From Anatilimnocola aggregata (GTDB taxonomy: Bacteria; Planctomycetota; Planctomycetia; Pirellulales; Pirellulaceae), in assembly GCF_007747655.1 (NCBI RefSeq), contig NZ_CP036274.1, positions 7,378,001 through 7,442,000 of the forward strand: a DNA stretch of 64,000 nucleotides, read 5' to 3'. Position 1 is the first letter of the stretch; every line of letters begins with the position of its first letter. Below the pieces are notes generated by a model, which made no database searches, was not told where the DNA came from, and saw nothing but the letters and a program-made list of their open reading frames with translations. The position numbers and the translations under genes are program-made. Below, one piece after another: positions 18,499 to 28,114 of the stretch.

Positions 18499-19362
18499 GT
18501 GGCCCACATTCATCCAACGGCGATTGTCGATCCCCGCGCGGAACTTGGCCAGAATGTAACCATCGGGCCGTTCTGTGTGGTCGAAGCCGAAGTGCGCATT
18601 GGCGACGATTGCAAGCTGGAAGCCCGCTCGGTGGTCAAGAATCGCACCACCATGGGTGTGAATAACGAACTGGGCGAAGGGGCCGTGCTCGGCGCGAAAG
18701 CTCAGCACCTGGTCGAAATGCAGCCCGGTGGCGTGCTGATTATCGGCGATCATAACCGCATTCGCGAAAACGCCACGTTTCATCGCGGCCACGCCAACGA
18801 CGCGTCGACGGTTGTCGGCAATCACAATTTGATGATGGTCAACTCCCACGTTGGTCACGATGTGCGCATTGGCAATAACTGCGTCCTCGTAAACAACGCC
18901 ATGATCGGCGGCCACTGCCACCTGGAAGATCGCGCGTACATCTCGGGCGGTGTTGGCGTTCATCAGTTCTGCCGCATCGGCCGTCTGGCCATGGTCGGCG
19001 CACTGGCCAAAATTGTGCAAGACGTGCCTCCCTTCATGATGGTCGAAGGTGGCGGTTCGACCGAAATCGTCGGCCTGAATCGCGTCGGCCTGCGGCGCAA
19101 CGGTTACACTCCCGATCAAATCCTGCAACTGAAAAAAGCCTATCGCGTCATCTATCGCCAGGGTCTGCGGTGGACCGAAGTGCTGCACATTCTCAAGGCC
19201 GAGTTCAACGAAGGACCAGCTGCCGAGTTCTTCGAGTTCCTCAAACAGGGCAAGCGTGGCTTCGTCCAAGAGCGCCGCATCAGCCGCCGGGCGACACTGA
19301 AAATCGTGGGTGCCGACGAAGACGATCTCGACGAAGTCGGCGACAAGCGCGAAGCTGCCTGA
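18499..19362 (+). CDS. lpxA: Acyl-ACP--UDP-N-acetylglucosamine O-acyltransferase
   Basis: Transfers a hydroxyacyl chain to UDP-GlcNAc in the first step of lipid A synthesis. The protein is a left-handed beta helix of hexapeptide repeats from residue 1 (HIHPTAIVDPRAELG) to about 190, with a C-terminal helical domain. The catalytic histidine lies in FHRGHAND near residue 99, and the NSHVGHDVRIGNNCVL and GGVGVHQFCRIG blocks match LpxA. Homology begins at VAHIHPTA, so I use the GTG at 18499 (287 residues) although a longer frame is open. LpxA usually sits with lpxD/fabZ; here it stands alone. Residues beyond about 260 are an unusual charged tail. Confidence 0.9.
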   Translation: MAHIHPTAIVDPRAELGQNVTIGPFCVVEAEVRIGDDCKLEARSVVKNRTTMGVNNELGEGAVLGAKAQHLVEMQPGGVLIIGDHNRIRENATFHRGHANDASTVVGNHNLMMVNSHVGHDVRIGNNCVLVNNAMIGGHCHLEDRAYISGGVGVHQFCRIGRLAMVGALAKIVQDVPPFMMVEGGGSTEIVGLNRVGLRRNGYTPDQILQLKKAYRVIYRQGLRWTEVLHILKAEFNEGPAAEFFEFLKQGKRGFVQERRISRRATLKIVGADEDDLDEVGDKREAA

Positions 19363-19392
19363 AGCGCTCAGTCAGCAGGAAACTAGCCGCTA

Positions 19393-19836
19393 CTATTCAG
19401 GCAGCGGCACCAGTTCCTGCAACATGCTAACCGCGATCGCCTGAAACACCGGCTCGCGGCGTTCGAACTCGCGGCTTTCTGCCTGATAGTGCCAAATCAG
19501 CGTCGCTGAAGGGGTGCGCAAGGTCCGAATTCTGGCTTCGACCAGCAGGTCGAGATAGAAGAAGGCCAGGTCGACTCCCTTGGTCTTGGCATCGCCGATG
19601 ATCTCTTCCCGCGGCAGCACTTCAATTTCTTTATACTCGGCTTCGAGGCTTTCGCAGATCTCTTTGACCTTCGGCCGCACTTCGTGGCCGGGCGGATAGA
19701 TGTACAGCGTCCAGTAGGCCGTTTCTTCGCTTTGCAGAGTGAAGGCGTAGGGCTGTCCCTCTGCATCGAGATCGGTGATTTGCCAATTCTCGGGGTACAT
19801 CAACTTGACCCCGAACTTTTCGAAAACCGCCGGCAT
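19393..19836 (-). CDS. Conserved protein of unknown function
   Basis: A 147-residue protein without signal peptide or membrane helix. It starts FEKFGVKLMYPENWQI, then has alternating strand-like segments (YAFTLQS, YWTLYIYPPG, VDLAFFYLDLLVEARIRT) and ends with a helix (PVFQAIAVSMLQELVP). The W...YP.W and stress on aromatic residues resemble small alpha/beta domains used for binding, but I do not recognise the family. It is convergent with lpxA, 30 bases apart. Confidence 0.7.
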   Translation of the reverse strand: MPAVFEKFGVKLMYPENWQITDLDAEGQPYAFTLQSEETAYWTLYIYPPGHEVRPKVKEICESLEAEYKEIEVLPREEIIGDAKTKGVDLAFFYLDLLVEARIRTLRTPSATLIWHYQAESREFERREPVFQAIAVSMLQELVPLPE

Positions 19837-20108
19837 ATTCAGCTACCAATAACGAGCAAACGAAACCTCAAACACCATTGCCAACCTAACCCGCGTGTTG
19901 CCAGCTGAATAGTGCCCGGTGCTGGCAGGCTGTTCGCTGTCGCTAGCAATTGGCCGCGCGGTTCTTCTTCTTTTCAATTCGCCGAGAATTTGTTATTCCC
20001 CGTTACTACCGGTTCCGACCTTTCCGCGCTCAATGATTGATCGCGGCCTGCCGATACCATCGATACCCGGCAGTAGGTCTTGAAGTTCCATTCAGCAGAC
20101 AGGCACGG

Positions 20109-21071
20109 ATGCCCAAGTCGTTTCCGCCTTGCACGACGCTGCGCGAGCGCGCTCCTCACAGGTGTGCCTGCGGGATCGTTGTTTCTATGCTGATCGCTGC
20201 CGGGCTGGTCGGTTGTCGCTCGCTGCCTTGCAAGAAGGAATCGGACGAGACCATTTCCCTCACGCGGCAACTCTCGCTGCGGGGAAAAGACGCTCAGCAA
20301 AAGGGACGTTGGGATCAGGCCGAGACCTACTTCGCGCAGGCCGTGCAGAATTCACCCAAGGACGAACGGGCCCGGTGCGGTTATGCCGAATCGCTCTGGC
20401 GTCGTGGTGCTCAAGACCAGGCTGTCAGTCACATGGTCGAAGCTGTCAAGCTTTCGGGTGACGATCCCGAACGGCTAGTGCAGCTTGGGCAGATGTATCT
20501 AGAGCAGAACAATCTTCCGGCAGCTGGTCGCCAGGCAGACAAAGCGATTATCGCGAACAAGCATCTGCCGAGCGCTTGGGCGCTGCGCGGCAACGTGCAC
20601 CGAGCCGCTGGCCAGCGAGAAGAAGCGCTGGCCGCCTATCACCGGGCGCTCAGTTATCACCCCCACTTTCCCGAAGTGCAGGTGGCTCTCGCCGAGATTT
20701 ATAGCCAAAGTCATCGTCCGCAACGTGCGCTCGCAACGTTGCAGTCGTTGTCCGATCAGTTCCCGCCGGGATCTGTTCCCGCCGATGTGCTTTTTCGGCA
20801 AGGTCTGGTGCTGCGGCAGTTGAATCGCAATCACGATGCGGCCGAATGCCTGGCCAAGGCCGCCAATCAGGGCCAGCCGTCGGCAGAGCTTTTGTACGAA
20901 CTGGCCCAAACGCGGATGGCAATTGGCGATCAGACTGGCGCAGCGATCGCTTTGAATGGCGCGCTGCAGATTGATCCGCGCCATGCCAGTTCGCTGCAGA
21001 TGCAAAGCGAACTTTCTCTCCAGCAAAAGCGGCTCACGGCCGCTTTGATGCCGGTCAACATCGAGCGTTAA
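20109..21071 (+). CDS. TPR-repeat lipoprotein
   Basis: From ATG 20109 the 320-residue product has a basic N-terminus, a hydrophobic stretch and a lipobox (LVGC, cysteine near residue 36). It is therefore probably anchored as a lipoprotein. The rest consists of about six to seven tetratricopeptide-like repeats: GKDAQQKGRWDQAETYFAQA, ALRGNVHRAAGQREEALAAY and others. TPR lipoproteins act as scaffolds in envelope complexes. An upstream in-frame ATG at 20037 would place non-hydrophobic sequence before the signal, so it is unlikely. It is convergent with the helicase gene at 21086, only 14 bases apart. Confidence 0.85.
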   Translation: MPKSFPPCTTLRERAPHRCACGIVVSMLIAAGLVGCRSLPCKKESDETISLTRQLSLRGKDAQQKGRWDQAETYFAQAVQNSPKDERARCGYAESLWRRGAQDQAVSHMVEAVKLSGDDPERLVQLGQMYLEQNNLPAAGRQADKAIIANKHLPSAWALRGNVHRAAGQREEALAAYHRALSYHPHFPEVQVALAEIYSQSHRPQRALATLQSLSDQFPPGSVPADVLFRQGLVLRQLNRNHDAAECLAKAANQGQPSAELLYELAQTRMAIGDQTGAAIALNGALQIDPRHASSLQMQSELSLQQKRLTAALMPVNIER

Positions 21072-21085
21072 ACCGCTCCGTCAAA

Positions 21086-22750
21086 CTAGCCCCGCCCAGC
21101 AGTTGCCGGACGTCGCTTGCTCTTGAACTTGAACTTACTGGCGCCCCCAAACGACTTGGCCGGTCGATCGCCCTGCGGACGTGGACCATTGCTGGGGCGC
21201 GATTCACCAGAACGCGATTCGCTGGATCGCTGGGGCCGCTCGGCACCGAACGGACGTTCGCTCCGCGACCGACTTTGATCGGCCGAAGGACGATCGCCTT
21301 GCGGGCGATCCTTCTGAGGGCGATCTCCGCCAAAACTGCTCGGCCGACCTTCACGGGGCGGTGCCGATCGGTCGCCGCCATTGCTGGCTGGACCGCGCGA
21401 CGACTTGCCGAATGGCTTGCGATTACGAACAGCACCACCGAAGCGGAACTTACCGGGTGGATTGGCCGGAGCCGACTTCACCTGGGCAGCTTGCAGAACT
21501 TCGACACCGTCCGGATGATCTTTCTGCACGTCCAAGCGGCGATTGATCAGCCGTTCGATATCGCGCAGTTCGGTCCGTTGTTCCTGATCGCAGAACGAAA
21601 TCGCCAGACCAGCAGCCCCCGCGCGGCCGGTGCGGCCAATGCGGTGAACGTAGGTCTCTGGTTCGTTCGGCAGATCGAACTGAATCACGTGCGTGATGTT
21701 ATCGACATCGATACCGCGTGCGGCGACATCGGTGGCCACGAGCACTTGAATCTGGTTCGACTTGAACGCGTTCAGGGCTCGCTGGCGAGCATTCTGGCTC
21801 TTGTTGCCGTGAATGGCTTCCGAGCGAATGTTCGCGCGATCCAACTGCTTGCAAACGCGATCGGCTCCATGCTTCGTCTGCGTGAAGACAATCACGCGCG
21901 AGAAATCGGGGCGTTGCAGCAGGCCAGTCAGCAAGTCGGCCTTCTGCCCCTTCGCAACGTGATAGACCTGTTGCTCGATCAGTTCCGTCGTCGCCTTTTC
22001 GGGAGCGATCTTCACGTGCGCGGGATTGCGCAAAATCTGATCAGCCAGGCGTTGAATCGGGTCCGGCATCGTGGCCGAGAAGAGCAACGTCTGCCGTTCG
22101 GAGGGCAAGCAATCGCTGATCCGCTTCAAGTCGGGCAAAAAGCCCATATCGAGCATGCGGTCGGCTTCGTCGAGGACGAACATTTCGATGGTGCTGATGT
22201 CGATCCAACCTTGCTGAATCAAATCGACAAGGCGACCCGGCGTGGCGATGATGATATCGACGCCTTGCTGCAACATGCGCACTTGCGGACCTTGGCTCAC
22301 ACCACCATAGACAGTGACGAACCGCAGTCGCGTATTGCGACCATAGGTATCGAGGCTATCGGCAATTTGCGAAGCCAATTCGCGGGTGGGCGAAAGGATC
22401 AAAGCGCGCGTCGGACGACGGTGCTTGGGGGCATGCCGCGTGCGAGAAAACGCATTGAGCATGTGCCCGTGCTGCGGACGATCGTCATGAAAACGACCTT
22501 CGCGCGACGGGGTAACTTCGCCGCGAGCCGGTTCGGGCTGCTGCTTGGGTTTCGTCGTGGACAGGCGATGCAAAATCGGCAGCGCGAACGCAGCGGTCTT
22601 GCCGGTACCGGTCTGAGCGCAGCCGAGCAAATCTCGGCCAGCTAACAGATGTGGGATCGCCTGAGCCTGGATAGGAGTAGGAATTGTGTAGCCTTCGGCT
22701 AACACGGCGCGCAGAATCTCTGGCGCTAACGAGAGCGATTCAAAGGACAT
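21086..22750 (-). CDS. DEAD-box RNA helicase (RhlE-like)
   Basis: An ATP-dependent RNA helicase of 554 residues from ATG 22750. The motifs appear in order: Q motif (TPIQAQAIP), motif I AQTGTGKT, PTRELA, TPGR, motif II DEAD, SAT, then in the second domain ATDVAARGID and HRIGRTGRAG. The C-terminal 130 residues are basic and disordered (repeated R-S-S-x, R-P-x-x-D units, ending KFKFKSKRRP), a usual RNA-binding extension in RhlE/CsdA-like helicases. A longer frame to 22840 adds only non-homologous residues. It likely acts in RNA decay, ribosome assembly or cold adaptation. It is separated from the TPR gene by 14 bases, convergent. Confidence 0.95.
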   Translation of the reverse strand: MSFESLSLAPEILRAVLAEGYTIPTPIQAQAIPHLLAGRDLLGCAQTGTGKTAAFALPILHRLSTTKPKQQPEPARGEVTPSREGRFHDDRPQHGHMLNAFSRTRHAPKHRRPTRALILSPTRELASQIADSLDTYGRNTRLRFVTVYGGVSQGPQVRMLQQGVDIIIATPGRLVDLIQQGWIDISTIEMFVLDEADRMLDMGFLPDLKRISDCLPSERQTLLFSATMPDPIQRLADQILRNPAHVKIAPEKATTELIEQQVYHVAKGQKADLLTGLLQRPDFSRVIVFTQTKHGADRVCKQLDRANIRSEAIHGNKSQNARQRALNAFKSNQIQVLVATDVAARGIDVDNITHVIQFDLPNEPETYVHRIGRTGRAGAAGLAISFCDQEQRTELRDIERLINRRLDVQKDHPDGVEVLQAAQVKSAPANPPGKFRFGGAVRNRKPFGKSSRGPASNGGDRSAPPREGRPSSFGGDRPQKDRPQGDRPSADQSRSRSERPFGAERPQRSSESRSGESRPSNGPRPQGDRPAKSFGGASKFKFKSKRRPATAGRG

Positions 22751-23030
22751 GCTTGGTCTCTGGAGAGCAGGTGCTCTCGCTGGGAGAATCCCAGGACCGT
22801 AAGGTGGCGACCGCAAAACACGCGGCAGCGAAAAAACCATTGGACCTGGCGGAAATCCGATGGCTAAAAACCGAAAGGATCAATCCGTAGTTCGTTCTAA
22901 CATCCGCCCCGGCGAGTGGTCTAGGGGAGAAAATGAATCTGAGGACGAATTTCTCAAAAAGTGTGAAACTGCCATCCACGCAACCTAACTCGCCATGGCA
23001 GCAGCCGCACTCTTAAGCCGGAAGTGCCGG

Positions 23031-24059
23031 TTATTGCGGTGATTTCGGCGGCCCGCTGGCCGAATGCACAATCGGCTTTTCGAGCAGGAATTTCCAGGTC
23101 CACGTTGGGTTTTCGAGTATCGCGGGGTCCATTTTCACGTGGTAGCCCAGACGCATCCGCTGCTCCGAGACTTCAACCACGAAGAAGCCCTTTTCGGTCT
23201 GTCCCGTATTTACCCCATCGAGCGGCCGGTCCTCTGCTGTGGGCTGCCATTTGCGATAGCCAGTCCCGCTGTGACCGTAGCAATAGGCAATCACGTTGTA
23301 TGGCTTCACTGCTTGATAGAAGGCGGTCCAGTCTTCAGCCACCCACCAATCGGTATCGAACCCACAATGGGCCACGATTACCACCGGGCGGCCACTGTTG
23401 CCAACCTGGGCTGCCAGATCGTCCTTCACAAATTGCAGCGCCATCTGCGGGTCGTGCCAGGGGAGCGAATAGCGAACTTTTGCATTCTGCTTATCGGCCG
23501 GGTAGAGATTCGTTTGAATGAAATGCACACCATTCCAGTCCCAGGAGTAATGCAGGCCATTCGGACTAACCGCGGTAATCAACTTTTTCTCGAGTCGCAG
23601 GAGATTGCGCCGCTTAATCTCCGCCTGCACACTACGTCGCTGTTTAATGAACTTCTCGGGCGGCCCATCGTGATTGCCCCATCCTTCAAACACGGGAAAC
23701 TTGAGCAAGCCATCGGTTCCATCGAGCCCAAATTGCTTTTCGAAGTGCTGCCATTCGATCTCGGTCTCGCCGTTCTTGTCGCCGTCGTCAATCAAGTCCC
23801 CCAGGACCAAGACGCCTAGCGGTTTACCAATCTTCCCACCGCCAATTTTCTCCGGCCAACTTTGTTCGGCAATCGAGTTCATTCTCTCGATTGTCACACG
23901 ATTCCGGTCATTTCGTTCCACCTTCTCGACCGCTTCGTAATGCGAATCGGAGGTAACAATAAACGTGAATGGCTCGGCCGCAGTGAGCGGCGAAACAACT
24001 GCAGTGATGGCCAATAACAGGAGATTTGATCTTGTCAGCGCACGAAGAGGCTTCAGCAT
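23031..24059 (-). CDS. Secreted calcineurin-like metallophosphoesterase
   Basis: A 342-residue protein with an N-terminal signal peptide (hydrophobic about 12-28, ending LTAAE). Metal-binding motifs are complete: SDSHY (37-41) in place of the usual D-x-H, GDLIDDGD (87-94), GNHDGP (128-133), HCGFD near 231 and GHSG near 264. Two metals would be bound, consistent with a periplasmic phosphoesterase. The first motif has S-D-S-H, which keeps the Asp and His. The substrate is not readable. It is transcribed in the same direction as the sensor kinase upstream but 145 bases apart, with no clear promoter seen. Confidence 0.88.
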   Translation of the reverse strand: MLKPLRALTRSNLLLLAITAVVSPLTAAEPFTFIVTSDSHYEAVEKVERNDRNRVTIERMNSIAEQSWPEKIGGGKIGKPLGVLVLGDLIDDGDKNGETEIEWQHFEKQFGLDGTDGLLKFPVFEGWGNHDGPPEKFIKQRRSVQAEIKRRNLLRLEKKLITAVSPNGLHYSWDWNGVHFIQTNLYPADKQNAKVRYSLPWHDPQMALQFVKDDLAAQVGNSGRPVVIVAHCGFDTDWWVAEDWTAFYQAVKPYNVIAYCYGHSGTGYRKWQPTAEDRPLDGVNTGQTEKGFFVVEVSEQRMRLGYHVKMDPAILENPTWTWKFLLEKPIVHSASGPPKSPQ

Positions 24060-24204
24060 TTCGGCTCACTCGGAGAGGTGGAGGCGGGCACTTACAGGTG
24101 AGGTACTTGCAACAGCGACTTATTTTCACTCTGCAAGTAACTCGACTAAATGATAATCGCCGCAGCGACGTAAGAGTACTCAGAGAACTCTTCTTTTCTC
24201 ATTT

Positions 24205-27147
24205 TCACGAGTTAACCACCAGCGAATTCAGCAGCTTCTCGAGCATCCCCGGGTCGACTGGCTTGACCAGGTGATAGTTAAAGCCAGCTTCCTTCGAACG
24301 TTGGCGGTCTTCATCTTGCCCCCAGCCAGTGAGAGCGACGAGATAGATCTTCTTGCCCCACTCTTGTTCGCGAATGCGGCGGCAGGCCTCGTAACCATTT
24401 AAGTTTGGCATGCCGATATCGAGCAGGATCACTTCGGGGCGAAACTCCTCCGCGGCAGCAACAGCTTGCAGGCCATCGTGCGCCATCCGCATTTCATTCC
24501 CCATGTACTTGAGCATGAGGGAGAGACTGGTGGCAGAGTCGACATTGTCGTCGGCCACCAGAATCTTCCGTTTAGGCCTGTTGCTGGCCGACTTGATTGC
24601 CGCCGCGGGTGCGGCCTTTTTCGCGATCGGATCGACGACTGGCAAACGAACCGTGAATACGCTGCCGCGATCGTCCCCTTCGCTGAGCGCCGTGACTGTG
24701 CCGCCATGCATGTCGACCAGTCGGCGCACGAGCGTGAGGCCAATGCCCAAACCACCCTGCGCGCGTTCGAGAGTGCGGTCAACCTGCGTGAACATGTCAA
24801 AGACTTTGGGGAGCATGGCGGCAGGAATGCCCAGGCCGTTGTCGGTGACGGTGACGACAACCTCATCGCCGCGACGCTCGGCGTGCAATTGAATCTTGCC
24901 GCCGCGGGTGGTGTACTTGGCTGCATTGTTCAGCAGGTTCGAAAACACCTGAGCTAGGCGCACCAGGTCGGCGTCGAGCAAGATTGGTTCACTTGGCATT
25001 TCGACCGTCAGGTTGTGACCGCAGGATTCAATTAACGGGCGACTTGTTTCGACCGCGCTGCTGATGACTGTGGCCAGTTCAACGCGATCTTTCCGCAATT
25101 CCAGCTTGTTGCGTGTAATACGGCTGACGTCGAGTAAGTCATCGACCAGCCGCACCATCTGGCCGAGTTGCCGTTCCATCATCGTCCGCGTTTGAATGAC
25201 GGTGCTATCGGCCGAACCGGCAATTTTCAGCACCTGCAGGCCGTTGCTGATGGGTGCGAGTGGATTGCGCAGTTCGTGAGCCAAGGTAGCGAGAAACTCA
25301 TCCTTGCGACGATCGGCCTCAGACAAGTCAGCAGCCAGCTGTCGCAGTTCGTCGGCCATCTTACGCTGCTCGGTCACATCGGTATTGGTGCCGAACCAAT
25401 GCAACACTCGACCCGTTTCATCGCGAATCGGTACAGCCCGAGAAAGAAACCAGCGGTATTCGCCCTCCTTGCTCCGCAGTGGAAACGTATCCTCCCACTG
25501 CTCGCCCTCAGCGACCGCCTGCTTGTATTTGGCAACAACGCGGTCCAGATGATCGGGATGATGGACCTGCTGCCAACCCCAGCCCTGCATCTCTGCGGGC
25601 GTGGTGCCGGTGTAGTCGTACCAGCGCTGGTTGTACCAGAACAACGCGCCGTCCGAGTCGGCCATCCACGCTAGCTGAGAGATGTTATCGGCCAGCGTGC
25701 GGAAGTGCTCTTCGCTTTGCTTGAGCGCTGCCATGGCCGTTGTGAGGTCAGCCATTCGCCGTTGCACACGATCTTCCAGATCGTCGTTGATCCGCTTCAA
25801 TTCAGCTTCGGCCTGCTTGCGGAATGTGATGTCGTGCATGGCGACCACCGCGCCAAGCAACTCGCCGCGATCATCGTGAAACGCTCTACCACTCGCGGCC
25901 AGAGTGCGGGGCGCTCCTTGCTTGGGAGCAATCACCATTTCGACGTCGACCAGGTTCTCGCCCCGCAATGCGCGAAACAGGGGAACCTGATCCATCGCCA
26001 TTCGCGACGCTCCATCCGCCTGGAATAAGTCGTAGTGGTCGGCCCATTGCTCGGCCGGAATTTGCGTGAGTGGCAAACCATGAAACTCACGCGTGGCTCT
26101 GTTGAACAGAGTGAGAACTCCCTGCTGATCGCAGGCCACAATCCCGACCTGAATACTTTCGAGCAATGCCTGCTGAAACCGATTGGTAGTAGCCAGTTCT
26201 TTGGTCCGCATCTCGACTCTGCGTTCCAGTTCTGCGTGAGCGCGAATTAGCTCGTTCTCTTGTTCCTTGCGCTCGGTGATATCGCGGAATACCAGCACTG
26301 CGCCTGCAATGCCGCCGCGGGGATCGCGAATTGGTGCTGCGCTATCATCGATTGGCCGCTCGGTGCCATCCTTGGCAATGAGCACAGTATGATTCGCCAG
26401 CCCCACGATGACTCCCTCACGCAGGGCGCGCAGCGCCGGGTTGTCGACCGGTTGGCGAGTCGACTCGTTGACGATGTTGAACACCGTTTCGAGCTGAACC
26501 CCCCGGGCTTCCTCGTTGGTCCAGGCGGTTAATTGTTCGGCCACCGAGTTGAGAAACGTCACTTTGCTGTTGATATCGGTGGCGATTACCGCATCTCCAA
26601 TACTCGCCAGCGTCGTGTGCAGCAGCTCGCGTTCGGCTGCCAGTTCGGTCATGGCTTGCGATAATTCGAGTGTCCGTTTCTCGACCCGCTGTTCCAACTC
26701 AGCATTGGTCAGTTGAAGTTCGTTCTCGGCCTTGGTACGGGCGGCAATCTCTCGTTCCAGTTCCTCTGGCGCGCGCATCGCTAAGACGCGCGGCACCACT
26801 TGCACGAGTGCCACCACAGTTCCCCACGAGACCACGGCCGTCACAAACTTCAGCACGCCGGCGAAGCGATAGATGGGCCACCAGAAAATGGCTGCATCGA
26901 CGAGATGGGTCGCCCCACACAACAAAATGAACGCGCCGAACAAGACGAAGATGCGGCGAAAGGGAAGATCCTTCCGTTGCACAATAAAGTAGATCAGCAC
27001 CAGGGGAATGGCGAAATAAGCAGACCAAATTCCCAGGTCCGAAAGGATATGCAGCCAGCCCAGCCAGGGAGACTCCGACCAGCCAGGCCCGCAGCTCCAA
27101 CGGGCTGGGAATCCCGCGGAGTCGAAGAGCCGAAACAAAAAGGACAT
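24205..27147 (-). CDS. Hybrid sensor histidine kinase with an ethylene-receptor-type N-terminal domain
   Basis: A 980-residue hybrid kinase; the start ATG 27147 has AGGGG five bases upstream. Three membrane helices occupy about residues 34-56, 63-88 and 95-117. They reproduce the plant ETR1 ethylene-binding residues at identical spacing: D37, Y44, I47, P48, I74, C77 and H81. A coiled coil (about 125-168) leads to three PAS domains (about 170-292, 322-442, 475-594). HisKA follows with H624 in AHELRNP, then HATPase_c (N741, DNGLG 769-773, GGLGIGL 798-804) and a receiver (D866/D867, phospho-accepting D910, T940, K962). C77 and H81 coordinate Cu(I) in ETR1, so ethylene or a similar small ligand is the suggested signal. 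There is no output domain or adjacent response regulator. It is divergent from the TrpF-like gene. Confidence 0.95.
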   Translation of the reverse strand: MSFLFRLFDSAGFPARWSCGPGWSESPWLGWLHILSDLGIWSAYFAIPLVLIYFIVQRKDLPFRRIFVLFGAFILLCGATHLVDAAIFWWPIYRFAGVLKFVTAVVSWGTVVALVQVVPRVLAMRAPEELEREIAARTKAENELQLTNAELEQRVEKRTLELSQAMTELAAERELLHTTLASIGDAVIATDINSKVTFLNSVAEQLTAWTNEEARGVQLETVFNIVNESTRQPVDNPALRALREGVIVGLANHTVLIAKDGTERPIDDSAAPIRDPRGGIAGAVLVFRDITERKEQENELIRAHAELERRVEMRTKELATTNRFQQALLESIQVGIVACDQQGVLTLFNRATREFHGLPLTQIPAEQWADHYDLFQADGASRMAMDQVPLFRALRGENLVDVEMVIAPKQGAPRTLAASGRAFHDDRGELLGAVVAMHDITFRKQAEAELKRINDDLEDRVQRRMADLTTAMAALKQSEEHFRTLADNISQLAWMADSDGALFWYNQRWYDYTGTTPAEMQGWGWQQVHHPDHLDRVVAKYKQAVAEGEQWEDTFPLRSKEGEYRWFLSRAVPIRDETGRVLHWFGTNTDVTEQRKMADELRQLAADLSEADRRKDEFLATLAHELRNPLAPISNGLQVLKIAGSADSTVIQTRTMMERQLGQMVRLVDDLLDVSRITRNKLELRKDRVELATVISSAVETSRPLIESCGHNLTVEMPSEPILLDADLVRLAQVFSNLLNNAAKYTTRGGKIQLHAERRGDEVVVTVTDNGLGIPAAMLPKVFDMFTQVDRTLERAQGGLGIGLTLVRRLVDMHGGTVTALSEGDDRGSVFTVRLPVVDPIAKKAAPAAAIKSASNRPKRKILVADDNVDSATSLSLMLKYMGNEMRMAHDGLQAVAAAEEFRPEVILLDIGMPNLNGYEACRRIREQEWGKKIYLVALTGWGQDEDRQRSKEAGFNYHLVKPVDPGMLEKLLNSLVVNS

Positions 27148-27359
27148 GATCGCCCCTGTTTACTTGAAAATACGTTGGACTGCGGACTCACATGAGTACG
27201 GCGGGGCAGGCTACCGCGACCCGGAATAACAGGTGTGTGTTTCCAGAATACACAAATCTGCCTTGAACCGGGGAGGGATGAACCTTGGCCAACTCAAGTT
27301 GTCTTTGATTTAAAATCGGCCGGCCACTACAAACACGACATTCGGGCGAGAAAGACCAG

Positions 27360-28055
27360 ATGTTTCGACCACCTCGTGCCAAAATCTGTTGCATTGCCAG
27401 TGTGCAAGAGGCGGCCCTTGCCGTGCGCTGCGGTGCCTCAGCAGTGGGACTCGTCTCGCAAATGCCCAGCGGTCCGGGGCCGATTGAGGAAACGTTGATT
27501 GCGCAGATTGCCGCCACGATTCCCCCGGCAATTGGCTCCTTCCTGCTCACCAGTCAGCAAAGCGTCGAGCAGATTGTTATCCAGCAGCGCCGGTGTGGAG
27601 TGAATACGCTGCAAATCGTCGATCGACTGGAAGTGGGCGACTATCACGACCTGCGGACTGCGTTGCCCGGTATCTCGCTGGTGCAAGTGATTCACGTCAC
27701 GGGGGAAGAATCACTCGTAGAGGCTTGCCAGATTGCCGAGCGCGGTGTCGATGCTCTGCTGCTCGATTCCGGAAACCAAAGCCTGGCGATCAAAGAACTC
27801 GGTGGTACGGGCCGGACCCACGATTGGTCCATCAGCGCGCGAATTGTAGCCGCCGTGCAGATTCCTGTCTTTCTCGCCGGGGGCTTGAATGAGCACAACG
27901 TCGCAGCTGCGATCCACGCGGTTCGTCCCTTTGGCATCGACGTATGCTCCGGCGTACGGACGTTGGGGAAATTGGACGAAGTCAAACTGCGAGCCTTCGT
28001 TGCCGCAATCGCAGGCAGCAGTCCTTCTACAGGCAGAGATGCAGATAGAACATAG
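27360..28055 (+). CDS. TrpF-like TIM-barrel protein, divergent second copy
   Basis: A 231-residue protein related to phosphoribosylanthranilate isomerase. The catalytic cysteine is kept (C10 in KICCIAS), as are D136 in LLLDS and the phosphate loop GGTG (148-151, with THDW after it). The segment that supplies R36 in real TrpF (SPRYV) is replaced by QMPSGPGP (34-41). A canonical TrpF is encoded at 3393-4082. So this is either an isomerase with altered substrate binding or an enzyme of a related pathway; the sequence does not decide. The start has GAGAAAG upstream. It is divergent from the sensor kinase and 60 bases before the serine hydrolase gene. Confidence 0.75.
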   Translation: MFRPPRAKICCIASVQEAALAVRCGASAVGLVSQMPSGPGPIEETLIAQIAATIPPAIGSFLLTSQQSVEQIVIQQRRCGVNTLQIVDRLEVGDYHDLRTALPGISLVQVIHVTGEESLVEACQIAERGVDALLLDSGNQSLAIKELGGTGRTHDWSISARIVAAVQIPVFLAGGLNEHNVAAAIHAVRPFGIDVCSGVRTLGKLDEVKLRAFVAAIAGSSPSTGRDADRT

Positions 28056-28114
28056 AATCTCTGCGGACTATATTCAGCAACGATCTTCTGACGACGCTCA
28101 CCCAAGGCTTTGCA

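Noticed and set aside
21275-22645. 456-codon plus-strand frame opposite the DEAD-box helicase
   Set aside because: It is antisense to a full-length helicase with all motifs; the translation is a mirror of the helicase codons and shows no domain.
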